The notes: a model not told the origin generated them from the sequence alone. Positions 48,081 through 60,164 are shown, counted from the stretch's first letter. The stretch: DNA of 64,000 nt from Chamaelirium japonicum (GCA_947650365.1 OX393550.1:101768343-101832342), one strand, 5' to 3'. A program made the numbers and translations.

Positions 48081-48710
48081 GACCCATCCTCATCTCCAAT
48101 GGATTTGAATATAATTATAACACGGAAAATACTTCCATCCCCCGGAACACACCGAAAGAAATAATTTCATTTTGCGATAAGCAGGCGAGAGAATAAATAC
48201 GACAGACCGGCGGTAATTACAGTAGGTATAATGGTGAATGAGGATACAAAGTATTGCTTCTGAGGAAGCTCAATCTTGGGGGGAGGGACTGCATTGACCA
48301 TGGATGGCTTGCTGCTGCCTTCACTTCCTGGACAAACCCAGCAAGCACAGCTTCAGTGAACAGTGCAGCGTACAGGAAGTTGATAGACTGTATAGGAGTA
48401 CATTTTTGCAGCCTGCTTTGGTTTGCTGTGTTTGCTTCTGGCCCAATCGCAGCAAGCCATGTCGTCCATTTAATGGAAAAGACAAGCCCGGTAGCAAGTG
48501 TAGTCCCCACATTGACGGCTCCAGAAATTTATATCAATGGAGTCAAAACTTATATTAAAGTTTTTTTTTCACATGACTTCCGGAAGTAGAGTTTGGTGAA
48601 TGAATCGAGTGAAGTCATACCAATAGTCAAAATTAAATAAATTACGATAAAAAATATTTTTTAATAGATTTGAATCAAAGAGGGGGGTCAATTCCATATG
48701 TATGGGTACC

Positions 48711-48930
48711 TTGGCCTGTTTTGATTTGATTCTGCATCGATCGGATTCCCGGATAACCGAGGAGCTAGAAGCTGTTCTCAGGCACTTCTGCTGGAATCCA
48801 ATCTTTCCATACAAAACTTCTTTTCAATTCTTCAGGAATCCACTGGAATCCGGAATCCACTGGAATCCAATTTTTCTATACAAAACTTCTTTTCTATTCC
48901 AGGAATCAACTTCTAGCACTGCATCCAAAC
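48711..48930. mobile_element. MITE-like repeat family, copy 3
   Basis: GGCCTGTTTTGATTTGATTC to GCACTGCATCCAAACAA. It differs from copy 2 by a small internal duplication (CACTGGAATCC repeated near 48840-48870). Confidence 0.5.
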
Positions 48931-48949
48931 AAAGATTATCTTGTTTCTT

Positions 48950-49148
48950 CTCATGGCGACGGAAAAGGAGAGTTGGCAAAGCAACAGATGCTTTGGTGAG
49001 CAGGTAGGTCCTAGGTTCAACCCCTTCCCTCGATTTACCCATGAGTGCAGCAGGCAATGCCTAGTGGGTCCGGAGGGATTAGCCCGAGCCTGAAGTGGGT
49101 CATAGACCAAATGATTTCGGGACACCGACGGATCGCCAAAAAAAAAAG
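48950..49148 (+). mobile_element. tRNA-derived SINE, copy 3
   Basis: A box TGGCAAAGCAAC (48973-48984), B box GGTTCAACCCC (49014-49024), body ending GACACCGACGGATCGCC followed by A11. Copy of 47910-48080 made by the segmental duplication. Confidence 0.82.
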
Positions 49149-49457
49149 GCCCATCCTCATCTCCAATGGATTTGAATATAATTATAACACGGAAAATACT
49201 TCCATCCGTCGAATCACACCGAAAGAAATAATTTCATTTCGCAATAAACAGGCGAGAGAATAAATACGACAGACCGGCGGTAATTACAGTTGGTATAATG
49301 GTAAATGAGGATACAAAGTATTGCTTCTGTGGAAGCTCAATCTTGGGGGGAGGGACTGCATTGACCATGGATGGCTTGCTGCTGCCTTCACTTCCTGCAC
49401 AAACCCAGCAAGCACAGCTTTAGTGAACAGTGCAGCGTACAGGAAGTTGATACACTG

Positions 49458-49663
49458 TATAGCAGTACATTTTTGCGGCTGGCTTTGGTTTTCCGCGTTT
49501 GCTTCCGGTCCCATCGCAGCAAGCCACGTCGTCCATTTAATGGGAAAGACAAGCCCGGTAGCAAGTGTAGTCCCCATTATACCCCCTTTAAATGGACGAC
49601 ATGGCTTGCTGCGATTGGGCCGGTAGCAAACGCAGCAAACCAAAGCCGTCCGCAGAAATGCAG
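49458..49663. repeat. Inverted repeat (hairpin), ~80-bp arms
   Basis: The left arm (to ~49540, ending GCAAGCCACGTCGTCCATTTA) is mirrored by 49588-49663 (starting TAAATGGACGACATGGCTTG) with few mismatches; the loop is ~47 bp. The right arm matches the first duplication unit (near 48410-48475) better than its own neighbour, for example in CGATTGGGCC. Confidence 0.85.
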
Positions 49664-49679
49664 TCGCTGCATAGCAAGC

Positions 49680-52257
49680 TAGCCCGAGGTATAGTCACAC
49701 CAGTGCACATCAGGATCGAGATACGCCATGATTGCTGGATTGGCATGGACGGCAAAATCGTGCATTATATGCAATAACTATGCAGTCCAAATTTAAGAAG
49801 GGTAGCCATGGCTACAAAATGTTAAAACAGTCAATAATCCCAAAGTACCGTGGTTTGAGGGTTTGTCAGAACCCGGGCCGGTCACTAGAGCCGGTTCAGT
49901 ATTTCGGCCGATTGAAACCCTAGAACCCACATTATGCCCCCCGAATCGGGGTTGGTTCAGATTTGGTTTATATCGCTCTATTAAGACATCCTTTAGGATC
50001 GTCATTAACAAGATTTTCCCAATTGAACCGACCAACGAATTTCCAACACATCGACAAGCATGTTCCACCTTCCCAACCGTCAAAGTTAGTATCATGATTT
50101 TTCATTAATCAATTCTAGTTTTGCCTTTTGGGGAGAAAAAAAAAACACTCAAGTGATGGTCCTCGACTCCTCGTTCTATTAAGACATCCTTTAGTACCTA
50201 GTAAGTAATACTTGTATCTAAATATATAAAGAGGGGAGGTCCAAAACATATATGAGAGGGACATATAAGAACATTATGAGAGAAGCATTCATCAACCACA
50301 CCATGGCTATTACATATTTAACTTCATCATGACTATATGAAAAAAACAAAGTCATTCCATTATTTTAAACTGCGACTCTTTTCTTAAAACATTAAACCAA
50401 ATGAGTTTAGTTTAACATAAGAAACACAACTTTCTAAATTATCTTGATTTTTTAAAAAAAAATAAACACTTTTGATCCCACTGTGTCCAAAGTGCGTCCA
50501 CATGTGTCCTTAAAGTGTCCGTGCCATATTAAGATGTATCTGGCGTTAAAAAAAATTTTAAAATTTGGACACTGTACGAAAAAATTCTCTAACATGTGTT
50601 TGACACGGACACCACCTCTAGGGAAGTAATCGTGCTTCCTAGTATATGACCATCATTGGCAATTTATTTGAGATTATCATGCGGGATCTCAGAGGTAAAT
50701 CTCGTGCATTTACTTCTCTCATTCATTGTAGAACGTCCGCAATCGGTCCAAAAGTCTCACGCAAATGGATTGACTTCTAGGTCTATAATACTTTTGACTC
50801 AGTTCTAAACGGGTAACCATTGACCCTATGGTTCCCACTGATGTGCCATTGTTCCTGCTGATGTGCTTGAGGAGTTACGTGGGGCCATGTTCTTTTCGTA
50901 CCGGAGGCTGAATAATAATATTACTATTTCAAAGTACTCTGTATAGTGTGTGTACAAAGTTGTGTCAGTATAAAAACAATTCGGCTAAACGTTCACTGCT
51001 CGAGTGTTTTTATCCTAAATGTGAGGATGGTAGAGTGATCGGTCTACCCGCATGAGAATTGATCCGATTCTAACTTCTTAAACAATTGACGGTGTAGAGG
51101 TGGGAGCAGATTTCTACAAATTTTATGGTGCCTTAATCAAGAGGACTTATTATCTTGTTTAGGAGCTAATGACTAGGGAAATGTATAACGTTGCAGGAAA
51201 TAAGTACATTGCTGAAAGTGAAATAGCTTAAAACATAAAGAAAATGTTCCTGAATAAAGGAATTTAAATCACAATTGCATGAAATGTTACAGTAATCTAA
51301 AACAAGTGCATTGAATTTAAAAAAATTTAAAAACTTCTGCATCTACTTGAAAAGCTTGAAGTAATTTAGAGTGTAAGCTTGTAAATTAAATGCATCAAAA
51401 CTGAAATAAAAGTACTTGAATTTAAATTCAGTTGCATAAATGTAAAGAGTATGTCGAAAGTGAAGGTTTAGCCTCGGCCAATTACAGGAAAGGAAATGCT
51501 ACGACTACATGACTGAAAGGAAGCGAAATTGATTGATTGGATAAATGGAACATTAGACTTAGAGATTGACTAAATAGAGAGGGTTTGGGTCAATGTTGGA
51601 TGTCGGATTTGAAATCTCGCTCTGTCTTTCTCCTACTATAGGCATTAAAAGCGTTTATGCACAGTTGTTGCCTACAGTTTCAGCTGACTCTTTACAATTC
51701 CTACGACTCCCGCAACATGCCTCCTTATTCTGCTTTGGCCACATCATCCCCTTGGTCATGTAGCACCTTATGGCAACCACCTTTATTGACAAAATTTGTG
51801 TAATTTACGGAAGGTTCGTAAATGTTTTTAGAGTTGAGTTAGTGTCAGCACAATCACAAACCATGAAGACATCAAGTGCGACATCAGCCAATTTCAGTTG
51901 TGCATTGTGCTCTCATTATGACCATATAATCATGGCATCCCAAAAAAATATGGCAAGCCGTCACTGGTATCATGTACGAATACTGGTGCATGCCCGTGCC
52001 TGTCGGCACTGTAGCGGGCCGCATTCGGTGGTAACACACCTGTCGCTGTCGGCAATGTAGCGGCCCGCCTTCGGCGGCAAGACACCCCCCGAGCATCACC
52101 ACCATCTCTCTCTTCTCTCCCGTTTTTCTCTCTCTAAATCTCTCCTCAATCTCTTTTAATCGGACCCCATCTACCCAAACCAAATCGCGGCCGTTTATTT
52201 TACCCAACCAAAATCCCAATGTGAAAACCCATGCATGTATGCACGTCCCCTCTTTGC

Positions 52258-52260
<3 letters not shown>
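49680..52260. other. Intergenic, no gene recognised
   Basis: AT-rich DNA with a GTGTCCGTGCCA / GACACGGACACC patch (50480-50615) of the type often found in decayed plant repeats, and a 46-bp tandem pair (TGTCGGCA(C/A)TGTAGCGG) at 52001-52085. No credible frame. Confidence 0.5.

Positions 52261-52343
<83 letters not shown>
52261..52343. repeat. (TC)n microsatellite
   Basis: About 41 uninterrupted TC units. Ser-Leu repeat frames through it are artefacts. Confidence 0.98.
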
Positions 52344-52345
<2 letters not shown>

Positions 52346-52836
52346 GGATCTCTCTTTCCTTATCTCTTTCTCTTTCCTATTCCGGACCAATCACAGTCGT
52401 CTATGTACCCCCCCCCCCCCAACGAATGTATCTCTCCTACTTTTCCTGCGATTTGAGCATCCCCCGTGATCACCTCTCTCTTTCCTTCCTTATCTACGAA
52501 GAGAGAGATCATGTGAAGAGAGAGAGGTCGTGAGGAGGGAGAGAGAAAGAGAGAGAGAGACAGGGCATGCGCGCGAGAGAGCGCGAGAATGGTAGTGACA
52601 ACTTAATTTTTATCTAGTCAACTTGCTCCAATTTGTCCTAATCAGATTTTTTGTTCCGTTTTGTCTAATCAGTATGTAGACCGTCGTCCCTTGTATATAG
52701 ATGATCCGTTCACAATAATGTGATCCCCTTTATGGACCTATACTAGATGATATGGTGTAGATGCACCTTACGATTTTACTTCTCCACCGGATTCAACCCC
52801 CACTGTTGGTGATCATCTTACAGATCTTGCCGCAAC

Positions 52837-53898
52837 CATAGTTACCAAGTCAGAAAACGGAAAAAAAACGACAAGGGAAAAAATTGGAAAGATACAACGA
52901 AAACGGAAAAAAGGGAAAACATCGGAAAAACATTTTTACTTCTATAATCTATATAGACTATATAGATTGAAAACATTATTATGTTACTTTTGTAATCTAT
53001 ATAGATTGAAAACATTTTTTTTTACTGCAGTGGAATATGGAAGATGAGGGAAAGAATGAAAGAGAGGGAAAGATGGAATCATGGAAAAAGAGAGAATTAA
53101 AAGGGAATAAAGAACAGAGACAGAGAAAAAAAAATGCAAACCTAGCAGCTCTATGCCTCCAAGAAAAGCAGTGAAAGAAGCAAACCAGAGCCTCTCGCAG
53201 TCACTGCTCTCACAGTCTCACAGAAACATGTGCAAAATATGCAGATCTACTCCTCTGTGGCTTAAGCTCCTTCTCTCACAGTGCTCCTCCACGGCTTCAC
53301 CTCCCTCTCTCGCAGACGCCTTCCGCCAGGTCACAGAAGCCTCTCGGGTCGCGCAGGGGAAAAAACCCTAATCTCCTCTGCGGCTCCACCTTCCTCTCGC
53401 AGTGCTCCTCGCGTATTTGCCTCCCTCTCTCGCAGACGTCCTCCGCGGCTCCGCCTCCCTCTCTCGCAGACGTCCTCCGCAGCTCCGCCTCCCTCTCTCG
53501 CAGTCTCACAGACACCTCCCGGGTCGCGCAGGGGAAAAGCCCTAATCAAGGGTATAAATCCCACTGATCCGGTGGGTTTAAAAAAGAAAAACCCGAACTC
53601 GAACCCATTTCTCTAAACGAACCCACTTGCCAAACCTGGACCCGAACCCATTTGCCTTTTATCTCACTGATCCGGTAGGTTTTAAAAAAAAAACCCGAAC
53701 CTGGACCCGAACCTATTTGCCGAACTAATCCGTATTAAACATGTTTTTTATATATTAACCGTTTTAAATGTGTATTAAACGCGTATTGCCTTTTTTTTTC
53801 AAAAAAACGGGTTTTATTCTCATATGCTACGAACCCGGGGCAATACGCATATAAAACATGTTTTTTTGAGAAAAAAAAAGGCCGTTTTGGTAACTATG
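52837..53898. mobile_element. hAT-type MITE with perfect 8-bp target duplication
   Basis: CATAGTTACCAA at the left and TTGGTAACTATG at the right are perfect 12-bp inverted repeats. GCCGCAAC occurs immediately outside both ends (52829-52836 and 53899-53906). 1062 bp; interior A-rich at the left, with a short GC-rich tandem repeat at 53390-53510 and AACCCGAACC-type sequence and long A-runs toward the right. No transposase, so non-autonomous. The 8-bp duplication points to the hAT superfamily. Confidence 0.88.
53390..53510. repeat. ~39-bp tandem repeat, about three units
   Basis: TCTCGCAGACGTCCTCCGC recurs with GCTCCGCCTCCC between copies, inside the hAT-type MITE. Related CTCTCGCAG phrases begin at ~53192. 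Confidence 0.8.
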
Positions 53899-53906
53899 GC
53901 CGCAAC

Positions 53907-56559
53907 AAATAAAGGTGACCTGTAAGATGTTATGCCTCCACTCTATATTGCACATAATGTATTCACTTCGGGCAAGTCTTTCTTTGCTAACAAGGTTTTC
54001 TTTGAAGCAACCTTATTTTGATCTTCTACTGTGTTCGTTGCAAGCTTTGGTACATAAGGCTTTATGAAATTAAAGAGCCACTGTGTATGATCTTTTAATT
54101 TCTCAGGTCTTTTGACACTTCTTTTGGGTTTTTTTATAAATATTGCAGGAGTGGTGGTAGTGGCAAAGGATTCTGACCGCTCAATTATTCAAGCTTCTCT
54201 AACAATCCAAGACCCACTTGAGATCTGAAGTCAAGGACTTTAGTTTGAGTGTTACGATCTTCATGAGGTCTCCCAGTTCGGAGTCCTTGATAAACAAAAA
54301 GAAAAAGGGGATGGAAAATATGGAAGGGAAAAAGAGATCACTGGATTGATCGAATAATTTGAATGTGCTTGGTCACGCTTAAAGTAGAATCTTTGTTCAC
54401 TAGAGACTGAAGTTATTGATATAATATATAGATGAAGTTGTCCTAAAATCTACACAACAGATCAATTCTGAAGATCGTGGATAAATGTTATGTAGATATT
54501 TTGTACCTAAGAATTTGAATTTTGAATTATCAAACAATCGGCTACAGGGATGTGTGATGTTTACAAGAATTTCTAATGGCTGTATTTCAGAAAAAGGAAG
54601 GTTGCTAAGTGTTCGGTTTTACTACCATGACACCCGAATAAGGTCACCAAACAAAAAAATCCAGTAAATACCGTGCAGGGAAAAAAAAATCAGATCTCAG
54701 ATTTCAATCCTGCTGTCATCATTGCTTAGAACAGATCTATTATAGGATGAGGTGCATAACAGTAATGTGAAGGTGCAGTTTCATAAAAAATTCTTAATAC
54801 TTCAAGCAGTAGGATATTAATAATATTGAAAAAAATAAATTCGATTATATAAGCAGAGAGATAAATAGAAATTTGGAGGTAAAAGAATAACCAAGAACAG
54901 AAGAAAAATAAATAAAATAGGGTAGTAAAACAACCAAAATAATGTGATCTCAAGGATTATTATGCAGACTGTTTTAGTAGAATCTGATGGTTCACAGCCA
55001 CTTATAGTACTTTACAGAAGATATCAGCGCAATACAGTTTTCGCATCAGGTATTGATGAAAGTGGTGCAAAAGCACCAATATCCAGCAGAGATATAGTGA
55101 AGTTCCAGTAAAGATGGAAGTAACAGAAAGGAGAGATGAGAAAATCTTTAAAGAATAACGAAAAGTAGAGAAGGAGAAAAATAAGGAAAGAAAACCTTAT
55201 TTTAATCAATCGCCATCATAACTTGAACATACACTGTTTCATAAATCTATAAATACACACATATCATCTCCGTTTGACTACCAAGTGAAGACAAAAATGG
55301 AGTACTATATTAATCGTCATCTTGTTACCCAAGAAAAAGCCTATGAGAAGAAAAAAAAGGAGGGGAGTGGCGGTTGTGTGCAGGGATGCTTGTATGTTAT
55401 ATATGGTTTTGTATGCCTCATCTTTTTCTTCTCTTTGATGGAACATACCACAAAATGACTCACTTTAACTTGTAAAGGACATGGTCAAAGCCATCCAAAC
55501 TTACAATCTTGATCATCTAATCAAAGAGACCTAAGAATTAATAGAACACTAAAGCTCAATAACAACAAAAAAAATGAACTCCTGACATTAAAGGATAGTA
55601 AAAAGGGCCTTTGAATTGGATCCAATTGAAGTCATTCATCTCCATTCAAACTTCAAAGACTGGAAGCTTGATAGATCAGATTACCAGTATAATCCAACAC
55701 TTATCCCCCACACTCATCAGTTATCCACATTGCTTCAAATCTCAACTCATTTTTAACCCACCTCTTTAATCATTTTTCTTTGTATTTGTCTTCAATCAAT
55801 ATTTTCCTTCCTATAACATCTCATTCGACTATATGGAAGAAGTAGACTCACTTGATGTATCTCTAATACCAAATGATGAAGTGATTGGTATGCTTTGATA
55901 CCAGTTAATGCTTGACTTAGATCCAATTGGGATGGATCAATGTAGTAGCCAAAAATATTCATCTTGTACCTTATTTACCTTGGTGCATTGCAGTTTTGAA
56001 AGCTTCATGTGGAACCACATCGTATTTCAATCCATGCCGACCTATCGACATACTAATAATCAAGTCTCCAGTCCACCGGTGGAATACGTCGCATCAACCT
56101 AGGAGCATTAACCAATCTGTACATAAATACATGTTCCTATATGCCCATTCCAATCTTGTCCACCTTTAGTCACTCCAAAGGGCAAGGAGTTGAATGAAAT
56201 TCAGAAACTAATGGTTGCCAAAATCAATATAAATCATAAAAAAATTATTTGCAAGTTTACAACACTCATATGTTTCTAATCTCCAACCTATTACTTGTAA
56301 TATGCCAAGGACTCAAATGCTAAGTTAAAATAACCAGAAATTCAATAAAGAATAGTCTGCAACCATAAGAAGTCTCTCTTTCTTTATTTTTCATAGTTTC
56401 TGCATTATCTGACTTGAAAAATTCTAGTAAAACAGGAGGTGAACAAAATATTAAAAAAGAGGTTCTTAAAAAAGATAGTCTTTTGCAAATAAAAGAGAAC
56501 TAATTTGTCATTTATTACATGCATTTATATAACCCTCAAAAGCAACCAAAAATTTGACC
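53907..56559. other. Intergenic, no gene recognised
   Basis: AT-rich DNA. Short frames only (longest under 80 codons), rich in F, I, K and L as expected from base composition. Confidence 0.5.
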
Positions 56560-56564
56560 CTAAT

Positions 56565-56883
56565 TGTAACATCCGCTCCAAACACACAAGATATTGTCCG
56601 CTTTGTCTGTGCCCGCACGAGGACTTCCCAGAGAGGTCACCCATCCTAGTACTACTCTCGCCCGAGCACACTTAACTATAGAGTTCTTACGAAATCCGTA
56701 GCGGCACACGGTTTTAAAACGCGCCTTCTATGTAAGGGAGGGGAAATTATATAAGTAGCTTAGGATCTCCTTCTCTCCAGGCGATGTGGGGCTAACTCGT
56801 GGCCTTGTACACCTCACCTCATCCATCTTAGCATCCTAGCCTCAGGAGTCTTGCCTCTTGACTATTGGATCTTGGTCGTCACG
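56565..56883 (-). repeat. 3' LTR of Cassandra
   Basis: Plus strand TGTAACATCCGC to GTCGTCACG; the final A to G change breaks the TG/CA symmetry at the end next to the internal domain. Confidence 0.88.
56611..56711 (-). repeat. 5S rRNA-derived segment in Cassandra LTR (left)
   Basis: The complement carries GGGTGACCTCTCTGGGAAGT and GAGAGTAGTACTAGGATGGG, the 3' half of 5S rRNA including its internal promoter region, but the 5' part has diverged. Not a functional 5S gene. Confidence 0.85.
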
Positions 56884-56906
56884 ACCCCCCTATCCCAAGG
56901 AGAACC

Positions 56907-56919
56907 GGCTCTGATACCA
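56907..56919 (-). other. Primer binding site of Cassandra
   Basis: TGGTATCAGAGCC on the minus strand, 3 nt inside the 5' LTR, complementary to tRNA-iMet. Confidence 0.9.
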
Positions 56920-56922
56920 TTT

Positions 56923-57256
56923 TGTAACATCCGCCCCAAACACACAAGATATTGCCCGCTTTGCTCGTGCCCGCACGAGGACTTCCCAAGGAGGTCACCC
57001 ATCCTAGTACTACTCTTGCCCGAGCACGCTTAACTACGGAGTTCTTACGAAATCCGTAGCGGTGCACGGTTTTAAAACGCGTCTTTTATGTTTGGGAGGA
57101 AAAATTATATAAGTAGCTCATGATCTCCTTCTCTCCATGTGATGTGGGGCTAACTCGTGGCCTTGTACACCTCATCTCACCTCACCTCACCTAATCCATC
57201 TTGGCATCCCAGCCTCAGGAGTCTTAGCTATTGGCTATTGGATCTTGGTCGTCACA
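56923..57256 (-). repeat. 5' LTR of Cassandra
   Basis: Plus strand TGTAACATCCGCCCC to GTCGTCACA. It has an extra CTCACCTCACCTCAC run (~57175-57190) compared with the left LTR, which explains the length difference. Confidence 0.9.
56969..57069 (-). repeat. 5S rRNA-derived segment in Cassandra LTR (right)
   Basis: Counterpart of 56611-56711 with slightly better match to 5S rRNA (GTTAAGCGTGCTCGGGCAAG on the complement). Confidence 0.85.
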
Positions 57257-57261
57257 CCAAT

Positions 57262-59664
57262 AGACCTAAAACTTCCCTAACCTAATATACAATCAAAATA
57301 GGACCCTTTTGAGTTTTGACACTTACCTACAAAAATATGACTTCAAACCCCACTCAAAAAATTGAACAATAAAATATGTATGCAAATTACAATAAAGTAA
57401 GAAATTTAAATAACCCCAGAACTTGTAAGTAATAATTATAATCTATCAAAGAACCATCTCCAAATTAGGAATTTCCCGTCATTAAGGAATACTATTTTGA
57501 GCAGGTATAAATTAAAGAATCCTAACATAATTAGGAATCACAAATCACTAGGGGATATTATTTTGAGTAGGTATCCTAATACCATTATGAATCCTTTTTG
57601 AATCGGGAATCATATATGACTAAGGAAATCCTCATGGAAGTAGATATCATATTTTGCTTAGGTAACCACCTAGAATTAAACTAACGATAGAAAATAAGCT
57701 TTAAATTTGGGTAAAAAATTATTCAGAAGTCTACTCTAAAGAAGAAAAAACAAACCCCATTTGAACAAATTGGATTGACCTTACTCGTCCTACATCAATC
57801 TCCTCAGTTTGGAAGATATTTGAACTCTCTTGAGAAGATCTAGCGGTAGCATAGATCCCCCCAAATTCTGCAAGACCCAAAAAATTGGATTTCGATATAA
57901 ATTCTATACTCGAACTAGATTCAGATAGGGTATGTGATGTAGGACAATCTAATAGAAGGAGACTAGGATGCTATGAGATGCAAGCATTGATAAGTATAAG
58001 CCTATCTGAGATGATGCAACACAAGTTATTCCTATAGGCCAATGCTTATATGAATTGTAATGATATGATTTGCTGAAATTGAAGATCAATTAAAGCATAG
58101 AAATCATATTCTAAATCAATCTTCAAATCACATGCAAGAACTAGCAAGAAGGAAACAAGATGGATAGAGAATCTTACCTTCAAAGTTCTTTAGATATTTG
58201 ATCGGAGGATAGGTTAGAGTTTTGGATGTCTCCTTGGGCTCCGTTTGGAACTTTCTGGCATGAATCAGTTGATGATGGATGTCATTCACAAATTTCGGAG
58301 CCGAAAGCGAGGTTAAAAATCTTCACAACAAGGGGTAATTTTGTCTTTTCAAATATGTTCAATTTTCCGGATTGGGACGAAATTTAAAGGGGTTGTAGGT
58401 CTATGGATGAGGAATCTATGGTCAAAATTTGGTTAAATTCGAATAAGCGAATCTAGGGGTTTTAGGGTTTTTTTTTTCAAATCTAGACTAGGTACCTAGA
58501 TTTGAAGTTTAGCTTCAATTGGGATTTAATTTGATCATAGGAATTGGGGTTTTGGTATTACAAGATAGAGGGATGTTGGGAGAAGCTATAAGATTTAGTT
58601 TCATGAAAATCGAAGATGATTTGAGGGGTTTGGATTGGATTTTAAGGTTTAGCTGTAATGAATTTCAGGTTTTTGCTAGCAGAAGTGGATGAAAGACGAG
58701 GGATTTGTGATGGCATAGGAGACCTCGCACTACGCTTGAATCGCTCTGGGTCTTTGGATTCTTCACAATACCCAAGCAACGAAGAAGACGAAGAACGAAA
58801 TTCAGCAACAAGCTTTCAATTTTTTTCAATAGCATAAGATACCCAAACCCTAAGATTGCATATGCTTATATAGAGGAGAGGCAGACAGAAGAGAAAGAGA
58901 GACAGAAGGACGACATCTGGGTGGGGGGCCATACATGGCTTCTCATGGTTGGACTTGGGAGTCCTTCCACGAGGACTCAAGTTGTTTTGAGTCGTTGGAT
59001 CGGTCCCTGCAATGTGTCTTCCATCAAACCTTCGACATAAGTTCAAATAAAATAAACCCAAATAAAATAAAAGCCCATTATCTAAGGCCCAATAGTCCAT
59101 TATATTAAATAAACCCAAAACCAATAAAAGGCTCATCAAACGGTGTCTGAATCTGGATCCGTCGAAAGCAAACTGAAATTCTAATCATCCTCTGCGACAT
59201 CTCCGCTGATGAGTCTTCATCTAATCCCCATCATTATGGGCATAGGAATAATAATGTAACATTTTCGAGTATGGGTATCAGTCCAACTGCCTCTCCAACT
59301 AAAGTCATCGCTCCAAAATCTTTGTTGATATCTTTGATATGAGAGTACTTTCTCGCTTCTTTTAAATTATAGTACAATCAAAGTTTAACTACCTTGTCCT
59401 TCATGGACAAGGTATACTCAAATCTTCATGGCCTTTGAAGACAAAGAGCACACGGCTTTTCGCATCCCAAAAGGCATCTTTTGCTATAAAGTGATTAAAC
59501 GGATAAGCCTCTAACTCATGACAGCCTCTTACCTCTGCATTGCAAAGATATTTTATTCAAGAAAATAAATTTGGATAACTTAAACATGAAAAGGCACACT
59601 ATACGTGATACATACTCGGAACCTAACCAAAACCTGAACGGGTAAGGAAGGGTACTGGATATGG

Positions 59665-59666
<2 letters not shown>
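57262..59666. other. No gene recognised
   Basis: AT-rich DNA. The minus strand from ~59160 to ~58140 has a run of features reminiscent of a retroelement leader or LTR (TATATAAG at 58864-58871 on the complement, purine tracts), but no primer site, paired repeat or pol homology was found. Confidence 0.4.

Positions 59667-59695
<29 letters not shown>
59667..59695. repeat. C29 homopolymer
   Basis: 29 consecutive C. Together with G20 runs at 45051 and 46222 these are unusual in length and may be assembly-sensitive. Confidence 0.9.
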
Positions 59696-59697
<2 letters not shown>

Positions 59698-60164
59698 CTC
59701 AAATGAGTATGGGTGGAGACAAGGTTTAAAACATAGGTATCAGCATCGGCCCCCAGACCGAGTTGTAAAGGCCAATACGACTCGATAGCAACTGATTCGG
59801 CCAAAACTGGTATCCTACTTTTTTATTAAAAAGAAAAAAATCAAAAATCAAAAAAATATATTTAGAAAACCGATATTAGGTCGAACTTGGACGTATCGAA
59901 TGATACGGGTTCGTACCAATAGCTAAAGATCGATACCAAGTTCAACTCGGCTGACACAGGAGAGGTATCCATTTCGAGAGGTATCGATCGCGGTTGGCCT
60001 AAAACTAATATATACCCATATCGATCGAGTTTTAAGATAATGGTCGGGAATAGACATTCCCATATTAGAATGGGTAAAGTGTAGAGGTAGGGTCCGACTT
60101 GAGCCCCACCATTGCCACCCTAAGAAGATCTGAATGAAGACCTTGATTGTGGATTGATTCATGA

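Larger units (their letters stand above)
47507..49577 (+). repeat. Tandem segmental duplication, ~1 kb x 2
   Basis: 47507-48504 and 48505-49577 are direct copies. Both run from CCACATTGACGGCTCC through a MITE-like segment, a SINE with A-tail, and the CATTGACCATGGATGGCTTG block to AAGTGTAGTCCCCA. Differences are scattered substitutions and ~70 bp of indels. Both strands keep ~90-codon frames in the last third, but I recognise no protein in them. Confidence 0.88.
56565..57256 (-). mobile_element. Cassandra TRIM retrotransposon (5S rRNA in LTRs)
   Basis: Two ~319-334-bp LTRs (56565-56883, 56923-57256) surround only ~39 bp. That gap holds, on the minus strand, the primer site TGGTATCAGAGCC (56907-56919) and a purine tract CCTTGGGATAGGGGGG. 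Each LTR contains ~100 bp of 5S rRNA-like sequence in sense with the element. Flanks CTAAT (56560-56564) and CCAAT (57257-57261) match 4 of 5. LTRs with 5S sequence and no coding region define the Cassandra family, known across vascular plants and moved by proteins of other elements. Confidence 0.93.

Noticed and set aside
47929..49024. tRNA genes at the A-box/B-box pairs
   Set aside because: No cloverleaf can be drawn and the sequences continue to an A-tail; they are SINE heads.
48217..49643. Related ~97-119-codon minus-strand frames in the two duplication units, read as a conserved protein
   Set aside because: Their similarity is explained by the tandem duplication, the plus strand is equally open, and I recognise no family.
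52221..52533. Ser-Leu or Arg-Glu repeat proteins across the (TC)n tract, also at 62629-63476
   Set aside because: Products of a CT microsatellite and neighbouring C-rich DNA, open in several frames on both strands.
53135..53616. Ser/Pro-rich coding exon
   Set aside because: The frame depends on a 39-bp tandem repeat inside a MITE and is equally open on the opposite strand.
56611..57069. Two 5S rRNA genes
   Set aside because: Only the 3' half is recognisable, both lie in the same position of paired LTRs, and a primer site separates them; they belong to a Cassandra element.
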